This document shows positions 55,363 through 63,527 of a DNA stretch of 64,000 nt, piece by piece. The translations under genes were made by a program, and so were the position numbers. The number at the start of each line of letters is the position of its first letter. Position 1 is the stretch's first letter. The notes under the pieces are model-generated. The model saw nothing but the letters and a program-made list of their open reading frames with translations, had not been told where the DNA came from and ran no database searches. This stretch comes from Lentzea sp. NEAU-D7 (GTDB lineage Bacteria; Actinomycetota; Actinomycetes; Mycobacteriales; Pseudonocardiaceae), in assembly GCF_026242055.1 (NCBI RefSeq), contig NZ_JAPJDL010000005.1, forward strand, positions 193,089-257,088, in the 5' to 3' direction.

Positions 55363-57018
55363 TTAGCGGCGCAGCTCGGGGAACTGGTCGTCCCGCCACT
55401 CCTCTGTTCCTCCGGTGCCCTCCTCCTCCCGCGCGCGCAGGTCGACGCGCCGGATCTTGCCCGAGACGGTCTTGGGCAGCTCGAAGAACTCGAGCCGCCG
55501 GATCCGCTGGTACGGCGCCAGGTTCTCGCGCGCGTGCCGCAGGATCTGCAGCGCCGTCTCGCGGTCGGGCTCCCATCCCGCGCTCAGCGCCACGTAGGCC
55601 TTGGGCACCGCGAGCCTGACCGGGTCGGGCGCCGGGACCACGGCCGCCTCGGTGACCGCCGGGTGCTCGATCAGCACGCTCTCCAGCTCGAACGGCGAGA
55701 TCTTGTAGTCCGACGCCTTGAAGACGTCGTCGGTGCGCCCGATGTAGAAGAGGTAGCCGTCCTCGTCCCGGCTCGCGATGTCGCCCGTGTGGTAGTAGCC
55801 GCCGGCCATCGCCTCGGCGTTGCGCTCGTCGTCGCCGTGGTAGCCGACCATCAGCGACATCGGCCGCTGTCCCAGGTCGATGCAGATCTCGCCTTCGTCG
55901 GCCTGCTCGCCGGTGATCGGGTCGACCAGCACGACCGGAACGCCCTGCAGCGGCCGTCCCATCGAGCCGAGCTTCACCGGCGCGCCCGGCACGTTGCCCA
56001 CCGACAGCGTCGTCTCGGTCTGGCCGAAGCCGTCGCGGATCGTGAGGCCCCACTGCTGCCGAACCTGCTCGACCACCTCGGGGTTCAGGGGCTCCCCGGC
56101 CGCGACGACCTCGCGCAGCGCGCCGGGTCCGCCGCTGAGATCGGCCTTGATCAGCATCCGCCACACGGTCGGCGGCGCGCAGAACGTGGTGACGCCCTTG
56201 GCGCGGATCTGGCCGAGCAGCGCGGCCGCGTCGAACCGGGCGTAGTTGTAGACGAAGATCGTCGCTTCGGCGATCCACGGCGCGAAGAAGCAGCTCCAGG
56301 CGTGCTTGGCCCAGCCGGGCGAGCTGATGTTGAGGTGCACGTCGCCGGGCTTCACGCCGATCCAGTGCATGGTCGTGAGGTGCCCGGCCGGGTAGGAGGC
56401 CTGGGTGTGCTCGACGAGCTTGGGACGGCTGGTCGTGCCGGAGGTGAAGTAGAGCAGCAGCCGGTCGCCAGCCCTGGTCTCCGGGTGGGGCAACGGGTTC
56501 TCCGGCGCCTCGGCGGTGTCCGCGTAGTCGAGCCAGCCCTCCGGCGCGCCACCGACCGAGATCAGCACCGGACCACCCTCGAACTTGCCCGCGTCCTCGG
56601 CCCGCGCGATGACGTGCCCCACCGAGCCCCGCCGCAGCCGGTCGGCGAGGTCCGCGGGCCCGAGCGCGGTGGTGGTCGGCATGATCACCGCGCCGAGCTT
56701 CATCACCGCGAGCATCGACTCCCACAGCTCGGCCTGGTTGCCCAGCATGATCATCACGCTGTCGCCCCTGCCGACGCCGTGCGACGCGAGCCAGTGCGCG
56801 ACGCTGTTCGACCGGCGGCGCAGCTCGTCGAACGAGTAGGCCCGCTCGGAGCCGTCCTCCTCGACGAGGTGCAACGCCGTGGTCGTGTTGCCCTCCGCTA
56901 TGACGTCGAACCAGTCGTGCGCCCAGTTGAAGCTGCCGTCGAAGCTCGGCCAGGTGAACGCGCCTGGGTCCGCGAGCATCAGGTCGCGGGCCGCGCGGTA
57001 GATGTCGTGACTGGACAT
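55363..57018 (-). CDS. AMP-forming acyl-CoA synthetase, first gene of a lipid-type operon
   Basis: 551 residues of the ANL superfamily, acetyl/medium-chain or benzoate-type acyl-CoA ligase. P-loop YFTSGTTSRPKLVEHTQ (near residue 185), DGFGQTETTLSVGN (about 325), YHTGDIASRDEDGYLFYIGR (about 415-434) and YKISPFELESVLIEHP. Starts at ATG 57018, which is 95 bases from the divergent GAF-LuxR gene. The regulator and the palindromic sequence between them probably control it. The substrate could be an aromatic or branched carboxylate. Confidence 0.92.
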   Translation of the reverse strand: MSSHDIYRAARDLMLADPGAFTWPSFDGSFNWAHDWFDVIAEGNTTTALHLVEEDGSERAYSFDELRRRSNSVAHWLASHGVGRGDSVMIMLGNQAELWESMLAVMKLGAVIMPTTTALGPADLADRLRRGSVGHVIARAEDAGKFEGGPVLISVGGAPEGWLDYADTAEAPENPLPHPETRAGDRLLLYFTSGTTSRPKLVEHTQASYPAGHLTTMHWIGVKPGDVHLNISSPGWAKHAWSCFFAPWIAEATIFVYNYARFDAAALLGQIRAKGVTTFCAPPTVWRMLIKADLSGGPGALREVVAAGEPLNPEVVEQVRQQWGLTIRDGFGQTETTLSVGNVPGAPVKLGSMGRPLQGVPVVLVDPITGEQADEGEICIDLGQRPMSLMVGYHGDDERNAEAMAGGYYHTGDIASRDEDGYLFYIGRTDDVFKASDYKISPFELESVLIEHPAVTEAAVVPAPDPVRLAVPKAYVALSAGWEPDRETALQILRHARENLAPYQRIRRLEFFELPKTVSGKIRRVDLRAREEEGTGGTEEWRDDQFPELRR

Positions 57019-57050
57019 GTCGCAGAGGGTGGGAGCACCGGGGCCGCGGG

Positions 57051-57076
57051 GATACCCCCGTCCGGGGGTGCACCCC
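57051..57076. promoter_or_regulatory. G/C-tract dyad between acyl-CoA synthetase and GAF-LuxR genes
   Basis: Core ACCCCCG (57054-57060) and CGGGGGT (57063-57069) separated by TC, flanked by GGGGAT on the left and GCACCCC on the right. It is about 35 bases upstream of the left start and 44 bases upstream of the right start. The ATACCCCC/GGGGGT form recalls CsoR-type operators, but the neighbouring LuxR protein is the simpler candidate binder. Confidence 0.45.
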
Positions 57077-57112
57077 TTTTCGAGGGTGCGGCCGTCAGCG
57101 AGACTGCTGGAC

Positions 57113-57889
57113 GTGCTGCCAGACCGTTTTCCGGCGTTGCTCCCGCAGCGCCTGGACATGCTCCGCCGGGCCACCGGGCTGCCCGTCGTGTTCGGTGGCG
57201 CGGTCACGCCCTGCCGCGACCTGGTGCTGAGCAGCTTCCTGGGCACGCGCGGCACGTCGTTGCACGGGCTGCGCGTCGGCACCGGCCGGGGCCTGGGCGG
57301 CACGGCGATCGCGATGGGCACCGCGGTCCGCGTCAACGACTACGCCTCGACGAGGGCGATCACCCACGAGTTCGATCAGATGGTGGTCGTGGACGAACGC
57401 CTGACCTCGGTGTTCGCCTACCCGGTGACGGTGCGCGGCACGGTGCACGGCGTCCTCTACGGGGCCGTGCGCGGACAGGCGACAGTAGGTGACCGGGCGA
57501 TCAGGATGGCCGGCGCCATCGCGCAGGGATTCGCACAGGACCTGGACATGCCTTCCCAGCAGAATCGGACACTGCACACGCAGGCCGCACTCCGCGAGCT
57601 CGCCGAGGTCGCCAAGCTCGTCGGCGATCCCGTGCTGCGTGAACGACTCCGCGAGGTGCACCGCAACCTCGGCGGCGAAGCGCCCGTCAGCGTCCCCACC
57701 GGACTGACCCCGCGGGAACTCGATACTCTTCGGCTGGCCGCGGTCGGTGCGTCCAACCGGGAGATCGCCGCCGAGCTCGGGTTGAGCACCGAAACCGTCA
57801 AGGCCTACCTCCGGGGCGCGATGCGCAAGCTGGGGGTGCACAACAGAACCGCCGCCGTCCACGCGGCGAGGTCGACGGGAGCGCTCTGA
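57113..57889 (+). CDS. GAF-domain LuxR-type regulator
   Basis: 258 residues. N-terminal GAF-like sensor (about 20-140: TGLPVVFGGAV, GLGGTAIAMGTAVRVNDYAS, VFAYPVTVRGTVHGVLYGAV) and C-terminal LuxR helix-turn-helix (about 195-255: LTPRELDTLRLAAVGASNRE, TETVKAYLRGAMRKLGVHNR). GTG 57113 is chosen; an in-frame start at 57017 would run through the G/C dyad. Probably regulates the divergent acyl-CoA synthetase operon. The next gene starts at the base after its stop. Confidence 0.9.
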   Translation: MLPDRFPALLPQRLDMLRRATGLPVVFGGAVTPCRDLVLSSFLGTRGTSLHGLRVGTGRGLGGTAIAMGTAVRVNDYASTRAITHEFDQMVVVDERLTSVFAYPVTVRGTVHGVLYGAVRGQATVGDRAIRMAGAIAQGFAQDLDMPSQQNRTLHTQAALRELAEVAKLVGDPVLRERLREVHRNLGGEAPVSVPTGLTPRELDTLRLAAVGASNREIAAELGLSTETVKAYLRGAMRKLGVHNRTAAVHAARSTGAL

Positions 57890-58312
57890 ATGTCGTTGCT
57901 GGAGAAGGCCGTGATCGGCACCGATCGCCTGCTCTACAAGCTGACCGGCGGCAAGTTCACCCTCGTCTCCCTGTCGAAGCAGACGGGTTTGACGCTCATC
58001 ACCGTCGGCGCCAAGTCCGGTGAGCGGCGGGAGAACCAGGTCCAGTACGTCGCCGACGGCGACTCGATGCTCGTCGTGGGGTCGAACTGGGGCAAGCCGC
58101 ACCACCCCGCGTGGACCGCGAACCTGCTGAAGAACCCGGACATCCAGGTGAACGTGCGCGGCGACGTCCGCGACGTGCGGGGCACGCTGCTCGAAGGGGC
58201 CGAGCGGGAGGCCGCCTGGGCTCGCATGGTGGCGGCCTGGCCCGCGTTCCAGGACTACGTGGAGCGCTCAGGCGGCCGCGAGCTGCGGGTCTTCCGCCTC
58301 ACTGCGCGCTGA
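57890..58312 (+). CDS. Deazaflavin (F420)-dependent nitroreductase-family protein
   Basis: 140 residues. Split-barrel of the Ddn/FDOR-A type: LTLITVGAKSGERRENQVQY (about 34-53), VVGSNWGKPHHPAWTANLLK (about 63-82) and the W-to-D pattern at the C-terminus (AWPAFQDYVERSGGREL). F420-dependent reductases act on quinones and nitroaromatics in actinomycetes. The start directly follows the TGA of the GAF-LuxR gene, so they are co-transcribed. The 3' end overlaps the convergent membrane-protein gene by 45 bases. Confidence 0.9.
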   Translation: MSLLEKAVIGTDRLLYKLTGGKFTLVSLSKQTGLTLITVGAKSGERRENQVQYVADGDSMLVVGSNWGKPHHPAWTANLLKNPDIQVNVRGDVRDVRGTLLEGAEREAAWARMVAAWPAFQDYVERSGGRELRVFRLTAR

Positions 58313-58831
58313 GTCCCACGCGAGCCACACGCAACCCACGACCATGAGCACGCCGTGGGCGATCCGCACCGCCGGCGGCGTGAAGAACTGCGGCAGGAAC
58401 AACGCGAACCCGGCGGCGAAGACGATCGCCGCCGTGGTGCGGAGCTTCAGCGCGACCATGACCGCGGCGACCCCCATGGTCACGAGGCCGAGCGCGAAAG
58501 TCGTGACGGCGAAGGGGTTGTAGCGCACGGACTCGGCGAGTTCGAGGACGTTCGGCTGCTGCGCGACGGCGTGCAGCCCGAAGTCCTCGGCGCCGTAGTA
58601 CGGCAGGGTGAGGCCCGCGCCGACCCAGAACGTGATCGCGGCCGTGCGGTGGATCCGCAGCAGCGCGATCGGCACGAGGATGAAGCCGATCATGGCGAAC
58701 AGGTGCGACAGCACCCACGCGGCCGACCCCATCGAGGCCGCGGCGCCCGCCGCCGTCGTCTCGTCGTGCCACGGTCTCACCGCGGGGTACAGCAGGAAGA
58801 GCAGGCCGGCGGCCGAGAGCGTCCACTTCAC
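58268..58831 (-). CDS. Small polytopic membrane protein coupled to a TetR gene
   Basis: 187 residues with about five hydrophobic helices (near 5-20, 34-58, 64-82, 106-126, 130-175). No family recognised; LSAAGLLFLLYPAVRPWHDE and SHLFAMIGFILVPIALL are typical of actinomycete integral membrane proteins of unknown function. GTG 58831 has AGGGGGAAATC upstream and overlaps the TetR stop (GTGA), so the repressor and this protein are one transcript, and the protein is probably a target of autoregulated control. The end overlaps the deazaflavin reductase gene by 45 bases in antisense. Confidence 0.82.
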   Translation of the reverse strand: MKWTLSAAGLLFLLYPAVRPWHDETTAAGAAASMGSAAWVLSHLFAMIGFILVPIALLRIHRTAAITFWVGAGLTLPYYGAEDFGLHAVAQQPNVLELAESVRYNPFAVTTFALGLVTMGVAAVMVALKLRTTAAIVFAAGFALFLPQFFTPPAVRIAHGVLMVVGCVWLAWDSARSEAEDPQLAAA

Positions 58832-59391
58832 GATTTCCCCCTGAGATCGTCGAGATACATCCGGACGAGCTGGTCGTAGGTGTCGTCGAGTCCTTCCGGC
58901 AGGCCGAACCCGCCGCTGGCCTCGATCGACGCGAAGCCGTGCACGATCACCCGCAGCCGCCGCGTGGCGTGGACGGCGTCGGAGCCCTCCAGGCCGTAGC
59001 TCCGCAGCGTGGCGAGGACGAGCTCCATGAACTTCAGGCCGGCCGCGCGCTGCAGTTCGTCGTGCAGCGGATCCATCGGCGCGGCCGCGTAGCGCTTCGG
59101 GTGCTCCTGGACGTACGCGCGGAACGCGTGCATGAGCGCGCGTACGGCCTCGTCGCCCGACCGGCCCACCACCGTCTCGGTGCACCGGGCGGTCAGGTCC
59201 TCCAGCACCCTCAGGCCGACCAGGTCCCGGAGGTCGCCGAGACTCGCGACGTGCTTGTACAGCGAGGGCGTGGCGACACCGGTCCGCGCGGCGACGGCGG
59301 CGAGCGTCAGCGCCTCGACGCCCTGCTCGTCGACCAGCTCCAGTGCGGCGTCCACGACCTTGGTGGTGGTGAGACCTGCTCGAACAGCCAT
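58828..59391 (-). CDS. TetR/AcrR-family repressor with WHG-type ligand domain
   Basis: 187 residues. Helix-turn-helix ALTLAAVAARTGVATPSLYK (about 27-46) and a C-terminal domain of the WHG type (ATLRSYGLEGSDAVHATRRL, HGFASIEASGGFGLPE). Couples by a GTGA overlap to the membrane-protein gene. A palindrome 9 bases upstream of its start (59401-59415) is its probable operator. Ligand unknown. Confidence 0.92.
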   Translation of the reverse strand: MAVRAGLTTTKVVDAALELVDEQGVEALTLAAVAARTGVATPSLYKHVASLGDLRDLVGLRVLEDLTARCTETVVGRSGDEAVRALMHAFRAYVQEHPKRYAAAPMDPLHDELQRAAGLKFMELVLATLRSYGLEGSDAVHATRRLRVIVHGFASIEASGGFGLPEGLDDTYDQLVRMYLDDLRGKS

Positions 59392-59400
59392 AGCCCAAAA

Positions 59401-59415
59401 GCTAATGGCATTAGC
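59401..59415. promoter_or_regulatory. Palindromic operator GCTAATG-G-CATTAGC
   Basis: Perfect 7+1+7 base palindrome (GCTAATGGCATTAGC) located 9 bases upstream of the TetR ATG, overlapping where the promoter or ribosome-binding site would be. A typical TetR autoregulatory operator. Confidence 0.7.
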
Positions 59416-59525
59416 CTTCCCACGTCAAGCGGGGAGATTTCGTGAAGATCTCGCGGATCCCCGGTGATCATGGTCGCCGCACCGATATGAATGCCGAGTC
59501 ACCCCGCATCAGCAAGGAGAAACCA

Positions 59526-60968
59526 TTGCGATTAGCCAAGATCCTGGGGGCGGTGTCCGCGAGCCTGCTGTTCGCGTCGACCATCACGGCCACCTCGGCC
59601 ACGGCCGGTCCGGCGTTGCAGAACACGGTCGACCCGAGCTCCGCGAAGGAGTCGATCGACTACCTGGTGCAGACCTACCGCGTCACGGAACGCGAAGCGC
59701 TGCGGAGACTCGAGCTCCAGAACGACGCGGCGAAGCTCGAGGCGACGCTGCGGAAGGAGGCCGCCGGCGAGTACGGCGGCATGTGGCTCGACCAGCAGGC
59801 CGGTGAGCTCGTCGTCGCGATGACGAAGCCCGCCGCCGCCCAGCGGCAGATCGCCGCCATGCCCGACCGCGCCAAGGTCAAGGTCCGCACGGTCAAGCAC
59901 TCCCTGGCCTCGCTGCAGTCGGCACACGACCGGATCAGCAGGCAGGTGGGCGCCGGCGCCGAGTCGGTGTACCTGCCCGCCATCAGCACGACCGAGAACC
60001 GCGTCGTCGTCTGGGAACGAGCGTGGCTGCGGGAGAACAAGGTCGGGGCGGCCGCGCAGGCGGAGATCCGCACCTTCGACGCCGACCCCGGCATGGTCTC
60101 GGCCCGCGTCCTGCCGAAGCCGGCGCCGTACTCGGCCGACCCGGTCGACTGGGGCTTCTGCCACCCGCTCTACTGCACGAACTACGGCCCCATGCGCGGC
60201 GGTCTGCGCCTGGACATGAGGCGTGACAACGGCACCACTGGCGGCTGCACGAGCGGCTTCAACCTGCGCACGACCGGCGGCGCGTTCCCCGGTGTGCCGT
60301 GGGTGCTGACAGCGGGCCACTGCATGGCCACCAAGACGAACAACGTGCCGACCGAGCACAACCGCCAGGTGGTCCTGAACCAGCACGGCATCGAGAAGAA
60401 CTCCTACCCGTACGACTACGCCGCCGTGCGGTACGTCGACACGGCCACCGCCACCAGGTGGCTGGAGGGCCAGACCAACCGCAACACCGTGCTCAAGTAC
60501 TGCCGCAACGGCGGCCTGGACAGCAACGGCGACACCCCGTGCGGTCCGCAGGCGACGTCGCAGAACCAGGAGATCACCTCCGTCACCCCGCTGTCCGGGA
60601 TCCTGACCGGCGCGGTCGTCTGCGCCACCGGCTCCGGGTCGAGCGCGGTGAACTACCCGGACTCGTTCGACAGCGGCGCCGGTGAGGGCTACCTCGTCGG
60701 CACCCGGTGCGGCCGCGTCCTCTCGACCGACGTCGGCATCAACACCGACCTGTGCGCGCGCAACGGCGACAGCGGCAGCCCGCTGTTCAGCCAGGTCACC
60801 AAGTCCGCGCTCGGCATCCTCAACGGAAGCCAGCAGTCCCGCAGCGGCGCCTGCCAGCTGGGCGAGTTGAACAACTACTCCCCGCTCTCGACGATCCTCG
60901 AGGACCTCAGCGCCCGCCAGGCGAGCGGCGGGTCGGTCTTCACCGTCATCACGACCCCGCAGGGCTGA
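59526..60968 (+). CDS. Secreted trypsin-like (S1 family) serine protease with propeptide
   Basis: 480 residues. I chose TTG 59526 because AAGGAG lies 8 bases upstream and it gives a clean signal peptide (RLAKILGAVSASLLFAST); an in-frame ATG at 59487 or 59442 would add a polar leader. A propeptide of about 165 residues (ESIDYLVQTYRVTEREALRR) precedes the catalytic domain with His265 (LTAGHC), Asp297 (YDYAAV) and Ser416 (GDSGSPLF). The arrangement resembles streptogrisin-like extracellular proteases. A strong terminator follows. Cysteines around the active site suggest several disulfides. Confidence 0.9.
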   Translation: MRLAKILGAVSASLLFASTITATSATAGPALQNTVDPSSAKESIDYLVQTYRVTEREALRRLELQNDAAKLEATLRKEAAGEYGGMWLDQQAGELVVAMTKPAAAQRQIAAMPDRAKVKVRTVKHSLASLQSAHDRISRQVGAGAESVYLPAISTTENRVVVWERAWLRENKVGAAAQAEIRTFDADPGMVSARVLPKPAPYSADPVDWGFCHPLYCTNYGPMRGGLRLDMRRDNGTTGGCTSGFNLRTTGGAFPGVPWVLTAGHCMATKTNNVPTEHNRQVVLNQHGIEKNSYPYDYAAVRYVDTATATRWLEGQTNRNTVLKYCRNGGLDSNGDTPCGPQATSQNQEITSVTPLSGILTGAVVCATGSGSSAVNYPDSFDSGAGEGYLVGTRCGRVLSTDVGINTDLCARNGDSGSPLFSQVTKSALGILNGSQQSRSGACQLGELNNYSPLSTILEDLSARQASGGSVFTVITTPQG

Positions 60969-60977
60969 GCCCACCTG

Positions 60978-61013
60978 GTCCCTGGAAGACCGGTTTTCCG
61001 GTCTTCCAGGGAC
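60978..61013 (+). terminator. Strong terminator after the protease gene
   Basis: 16-base perfect stem GTCCCTGGAAGACCGG (60978-60993) with CCGGTCTTCCAGGGAC (60998-61013) and a TTTT loop, 9 bases after the stop. Confidence 0.92.
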
Positions 61014-61041
61014 GAAGCAGCTGGCAGAAGGCTTGATCCCC

Positions 61042-61055
61042 TGAGAGCGCTCTCA
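61042..61055. promoter_or_regulatory. CebR/LacI-type operator upstream of the glucanase
   Basis: TGAGAGCGCTCTCA is a perfect 14-base palindrome matching the Streptomyces CebR operator TGGGAGCGCTCCCA at 12 of 14 positions. CebR is a LacI-family repressor released by cello-oligosaccharides and controls cellulase and beta-glucosidase genes. It lies 104 bases before the GH16 start, just after the upstream terminator. Operator identity is strong by sequence; the regulator is not in the window. Confidence 0.72.
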
Positions 61056-61159
61056 TCTGACAAATTCGTGAAAACCTTTACACGTTGACCGAGAGTCACA
61101 GCGCGACAACACTTCCGAACCACTGGGCGCACAACTCAACACCCGGAAAGGTCGGTTCG

Positions 61160-62377
61160 ATGCAGCGACGCATCGGGACGGCCCTTGCCGCCGCCTTGAT
61201 GGTGGCCGCAGGGATCACCGTCGCCACCACCAGCCAAGCTCCCCCTGCCAACGCGGCGGTGACCTGGGCCGACGAGTTCAACGCTCCCGCCGGCACCGGT
61301 GTCGACGGTGGCAAGTGGAACATGGAAGTGGGCAACAACAACGGCAACAACAGGGAACACCAGTGGTACCAGGCGGGTACCTCGAACGCGGTGCACGACG
61401 GCCAGGGCAACCTGGTCATCACCGCGAAGAAGGAGAACCCCGGCAACTACAACTGCTGGTACGGCCGGTGTCAGTACACGTCCGCGCGCATCAACACCGC
61501 GAACAAGTTCACCCAGACCTACGGCCGCTTCGAAGCGCGCATGAAGATGCCGCGCGGCAAGGGGATCTGGCCCGCGTTCTGGATGCTCGGCGCTGACATC
61601 AACACCGGCAACCCGTGGCCGGGTTCCGGTGAGATCGACATCATGGAGTTCCTGGGACACCAGACGAACACCGTGTACGGCACGATCCACGGCCCCGGTT
61701 ACTCCGGCGCCGGCGGCAAGTCCCACGCCTACAACGGCCCGAACTTCTCCGACGGCTTCCACAACTTCGCGGTGGACTGGAAGCCCGGCGAGATCACGTG
61801 GTCGGTGGACGGCAACGTCTACGCCCGCAACACGCCGACGGACGTCAACGGCAACCCGTGGGTGTTCAACAAGCCCTTCTTCATCATCATCAACCTCGCG
61901 GTCGGTGGTGAGTGGCCGGGCTACCCGGACGCCAGCACGACGTTCCCGCAGCAGCTCGTGATCGACTGGGTCCGCGCCTCCAACGACACCCCCAGCGGTG
62001 GCGGCTCGGAGATCCGCGGCATCGGCGGCAAGTGCCTCGACGTGCCCTGGGCGAACACCGCCAACGGCACGCCCATCCAGATCGTCGGCTGCAACGGCAA
62101 CGTCGCCCAGAAGTGGAGCCGTCCCGGTGACGGCACCATCCGCGCGCTGGGCAAGTGCCTCGACGTCAGCGGCGGCGGTACCGCGAACGGCACAGTGGTC
62201 CAACTTTGGGACTGCAACGGCTCGGCTGCCCAGCAATGGGTCGTCAGCGGGGCGCAGGACATCGTGAACCCGCAGGCCAACAAGTGCCTGGACGCCGTGG
62301 GAGGTTCCTCGGCGGACGGTACGAGAACCCACATCTGGGACTGCCTCGGCGTCGCCAGCCAGAAGTGGCAGGTCTGA
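61160..62377 (+). CDS. Secreted GH16 beta-glucanase with ricin-type (CBM13) lectin domain
   Basis: 405 residues. Signal peptide (MQRRIGTALAAALMVAAG, cleaved near 33), a GH16 jelly-roll (about 35-280) with catalytic motif GEIDIMEFLG (nucleophile and acid/base Glu near 158 and 163), then a beta-trefoil lectin domain (about 285-405) with three QxW-type repeats (AQKWS, AQQWV, SQKWQV). Probably an endo-1,3-beta-glucanase acting on fungal or plant glucan. GGAAAGG precedes the ATG. A CebR-like operator lies upstream and a strong terminator follows. Confidence 0.94.
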   Translation: MQRRIGTALAAALMVAAGITVATTSQAPPANAAVTWADEFNAPAGTGVDGGKWNMEVGNNNGNNREHQWYQAGTSNAVHDGQGNLVITAKKENPGNYNCWYGRCQYTSARINTANKFTQTYGRFEARMKMPRGKGIWPAFWMLGADINTGNPWPGSGEIDIMEFLGHQTNTVYGTIHGPGYSGAGGKSHAYNGPNFSDGFHNFAVDWKPGEITWSVDGNVYARNTPTDVNGNPWVFNKPFFIIINLAVGGEWPGYPDASTTFPQQLVIDWVRASNDTPSGGGSEIRGIGGKCLDVPWANTANGTPIQIVGCNGNVAQKWSRPGDGTIRALGKCLDVSGGGTANGTVVQLWDCNGSAAQQWVVSGAQDIVNPQANKCLDAVGGSSADGTRTHIWDCLGVASQKWQV

Positions 62378-62424
62378 GGTCTCTCCCCGCCGGGCTGCGC
62401 ATGGCCTGACGGGGAGAAGCAAGT

Positions 62425-62469
62425 GCGCTGGACGTGAACCCCCGCGGCGGATGGGTTCACGTCCAGCGC
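62425..62469 (+). terminator. Bidirectional terminator
   Basis: 17-base perfect stem GCGCTGGACGTGAACCC (62425-62441) with GGGTTCACGTCCAGCGC (62453-62469), 11-base loop and a T5 run on the right. Lies between convergent genes and can serve both. Confidence 0.92.
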
Positions 62470-62473
62470 TTTT

Positions 62474-63331
62474 TCACGCCAGAAGCCTTGCGACGGCCCA
62501 GTCCTGCACCGCGACGCCGACCGACTTGAACACCGTCCGGCCTTCCCGCAGCGGCGGATTTCCCAGCGCCGCACCGAGTTCGACGAGCGACTCGAGCCTG
62601 AGCACGCCCGACCGCACCGCCCGGATGATCTCGCCGGCCTCGCTCAGCGCCGCCTCGACCTGGTCCACCACCACGACGCCCGCGGTCGCCAGCAGTTCCT
62701 CGGGCAGCTCGCGCATCACCGGCCGGTACGACCCGATGGCGTTGACGTGCACCCGTTCCTTGAGGGCGTCGCACCGGAACAGCGGCACGGTCGACGCCGT
62801 CGCACAACACACGACGTCGGCGTCCCGCACGGCTTCCTCTGCCTGCGCCGCCACGTCCACGACCGTGTCCGGGAGCTCGTCCCTGAGGCTCTCCAGCAAC
62901 GCCTCGGCCTTCTTGGCGTTCCGGTTGAACACGACGAGCTTCTTCAACGGCCGCACCGCGTGCACGGCCCGGACCTGGTCCGCGGCCTGAGCCCCCGCTC
63001 CCAGCAACGCCAGGTGCGACGCGTCCTCGTCGGCCAGCAGATCCGTTGCCACACCGACGACAGCGCCCGTGCGCAGGGACGTGAGCGACACCGCGTCCGT
63101 GACGAACTGACCGTCCGGATGCGAGTACACGAGCGTGCCCGTGATCATCGGGTCCCGCTCGACCTCGATGCTGATCACCTTGACCGCGGTGGACGCCGTG
63201 GGCCGGTGGTGCACGGCCATGACGAGCGACCGGCTGTCTCCGAACGCCTGCCGCGGCGGCAGGTCGAACTCCTCCGCGGCCAGCCCGGCGAACGCATCTC
63301 GCACGGCCTCGATCGCTGCGGGCATCGTCAT
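62474..63331 (-). CDS. Ornithine cyclodeaminase/mu-crystallin-family protein
   Basis: 285 residues. NAD(P)-binding Rossmann domain with LALLGAGAQAADQVRAVHAV (about 103-122) and VVFNRNAKKAEALLESL; substrate region VKVISIEVERDPMITGTLVY (about 55-74) where the family's catalytic Lys and Arg would sit. The N-terminus is shorter than usual for the family. May be an ornithine cyclodeaminase, alanine dehydrogenase or imine reductase. The ATG at 63331 lacks a clear ribosome-binding site; a second ATG lies 6 bases on. It is followed by a bidirectional terminator. Confidence 0.85.
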   Translation of the reverse strand: MTMPAAIEAVRDAFAGLAAEEFDLPPRQAFGDSRSLVMAVHHRPTASTAVKVISIEVERDPMITGTLVYSHPDGQFVTDAVSLTSLRTGAVVGVATDLLADEDASHLALLGAGAQAADQVRAVHAVRPLKKLVVFNRNAKKAEALLESLRDELPDTVVDVAAQAEEAVRDADVVCCATASTVPLFRCDALKERVHVNAIGSYRPVMRELPEELLATAGVVVVDQVEAALSEAGEIIRAVRSGVLRLESLVELGAALGNPPLREGRTVFKSVGVAVQDWAVARLLA

Positions 63332-63356
63332 GGTTCGGATGGTAACGACCTGCCGG

Positions 63357-63518
63357 TCAGCCCTCCCGCGTGACGCCCGCGAGGAACGCGGACCACGCGG
63401 CGGCGCCCACCTCGACGTGGGCGGCGGGCGTCTTGCTGTCCCGGATGCCGATGCCGACGGCCACCTCAACACAGGCACTCGCGTTCGCGCTGTGGGTGCT
63501 CTTGCGCCATTCGGCCAT
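63357..63518 (-). CDS. DUF397 small protein
   Basis: 53 residues: starts AEWRKSTHSANASACVEVA and ends with the conserved WSAFLAGV block of DUF397. It is preceded by GAGGAG 6 bases before the ATG. DUF397 genes are almost always next to XRE regulators of the type that follows, only 9 bases upstream; such pairs act in development or antibiotic control in Streptomyces (bldB/whiJ-like). The two are one operon with the regulator first. Confidence 0.92.
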   Translation of the reverse strand: MAEWRKSTHSANASACVEVAVGIGIRDSKTPAAHVEVGAAAWSAFLAGVTREG

Positions 63519-63527
63519 CAAGTCTCC

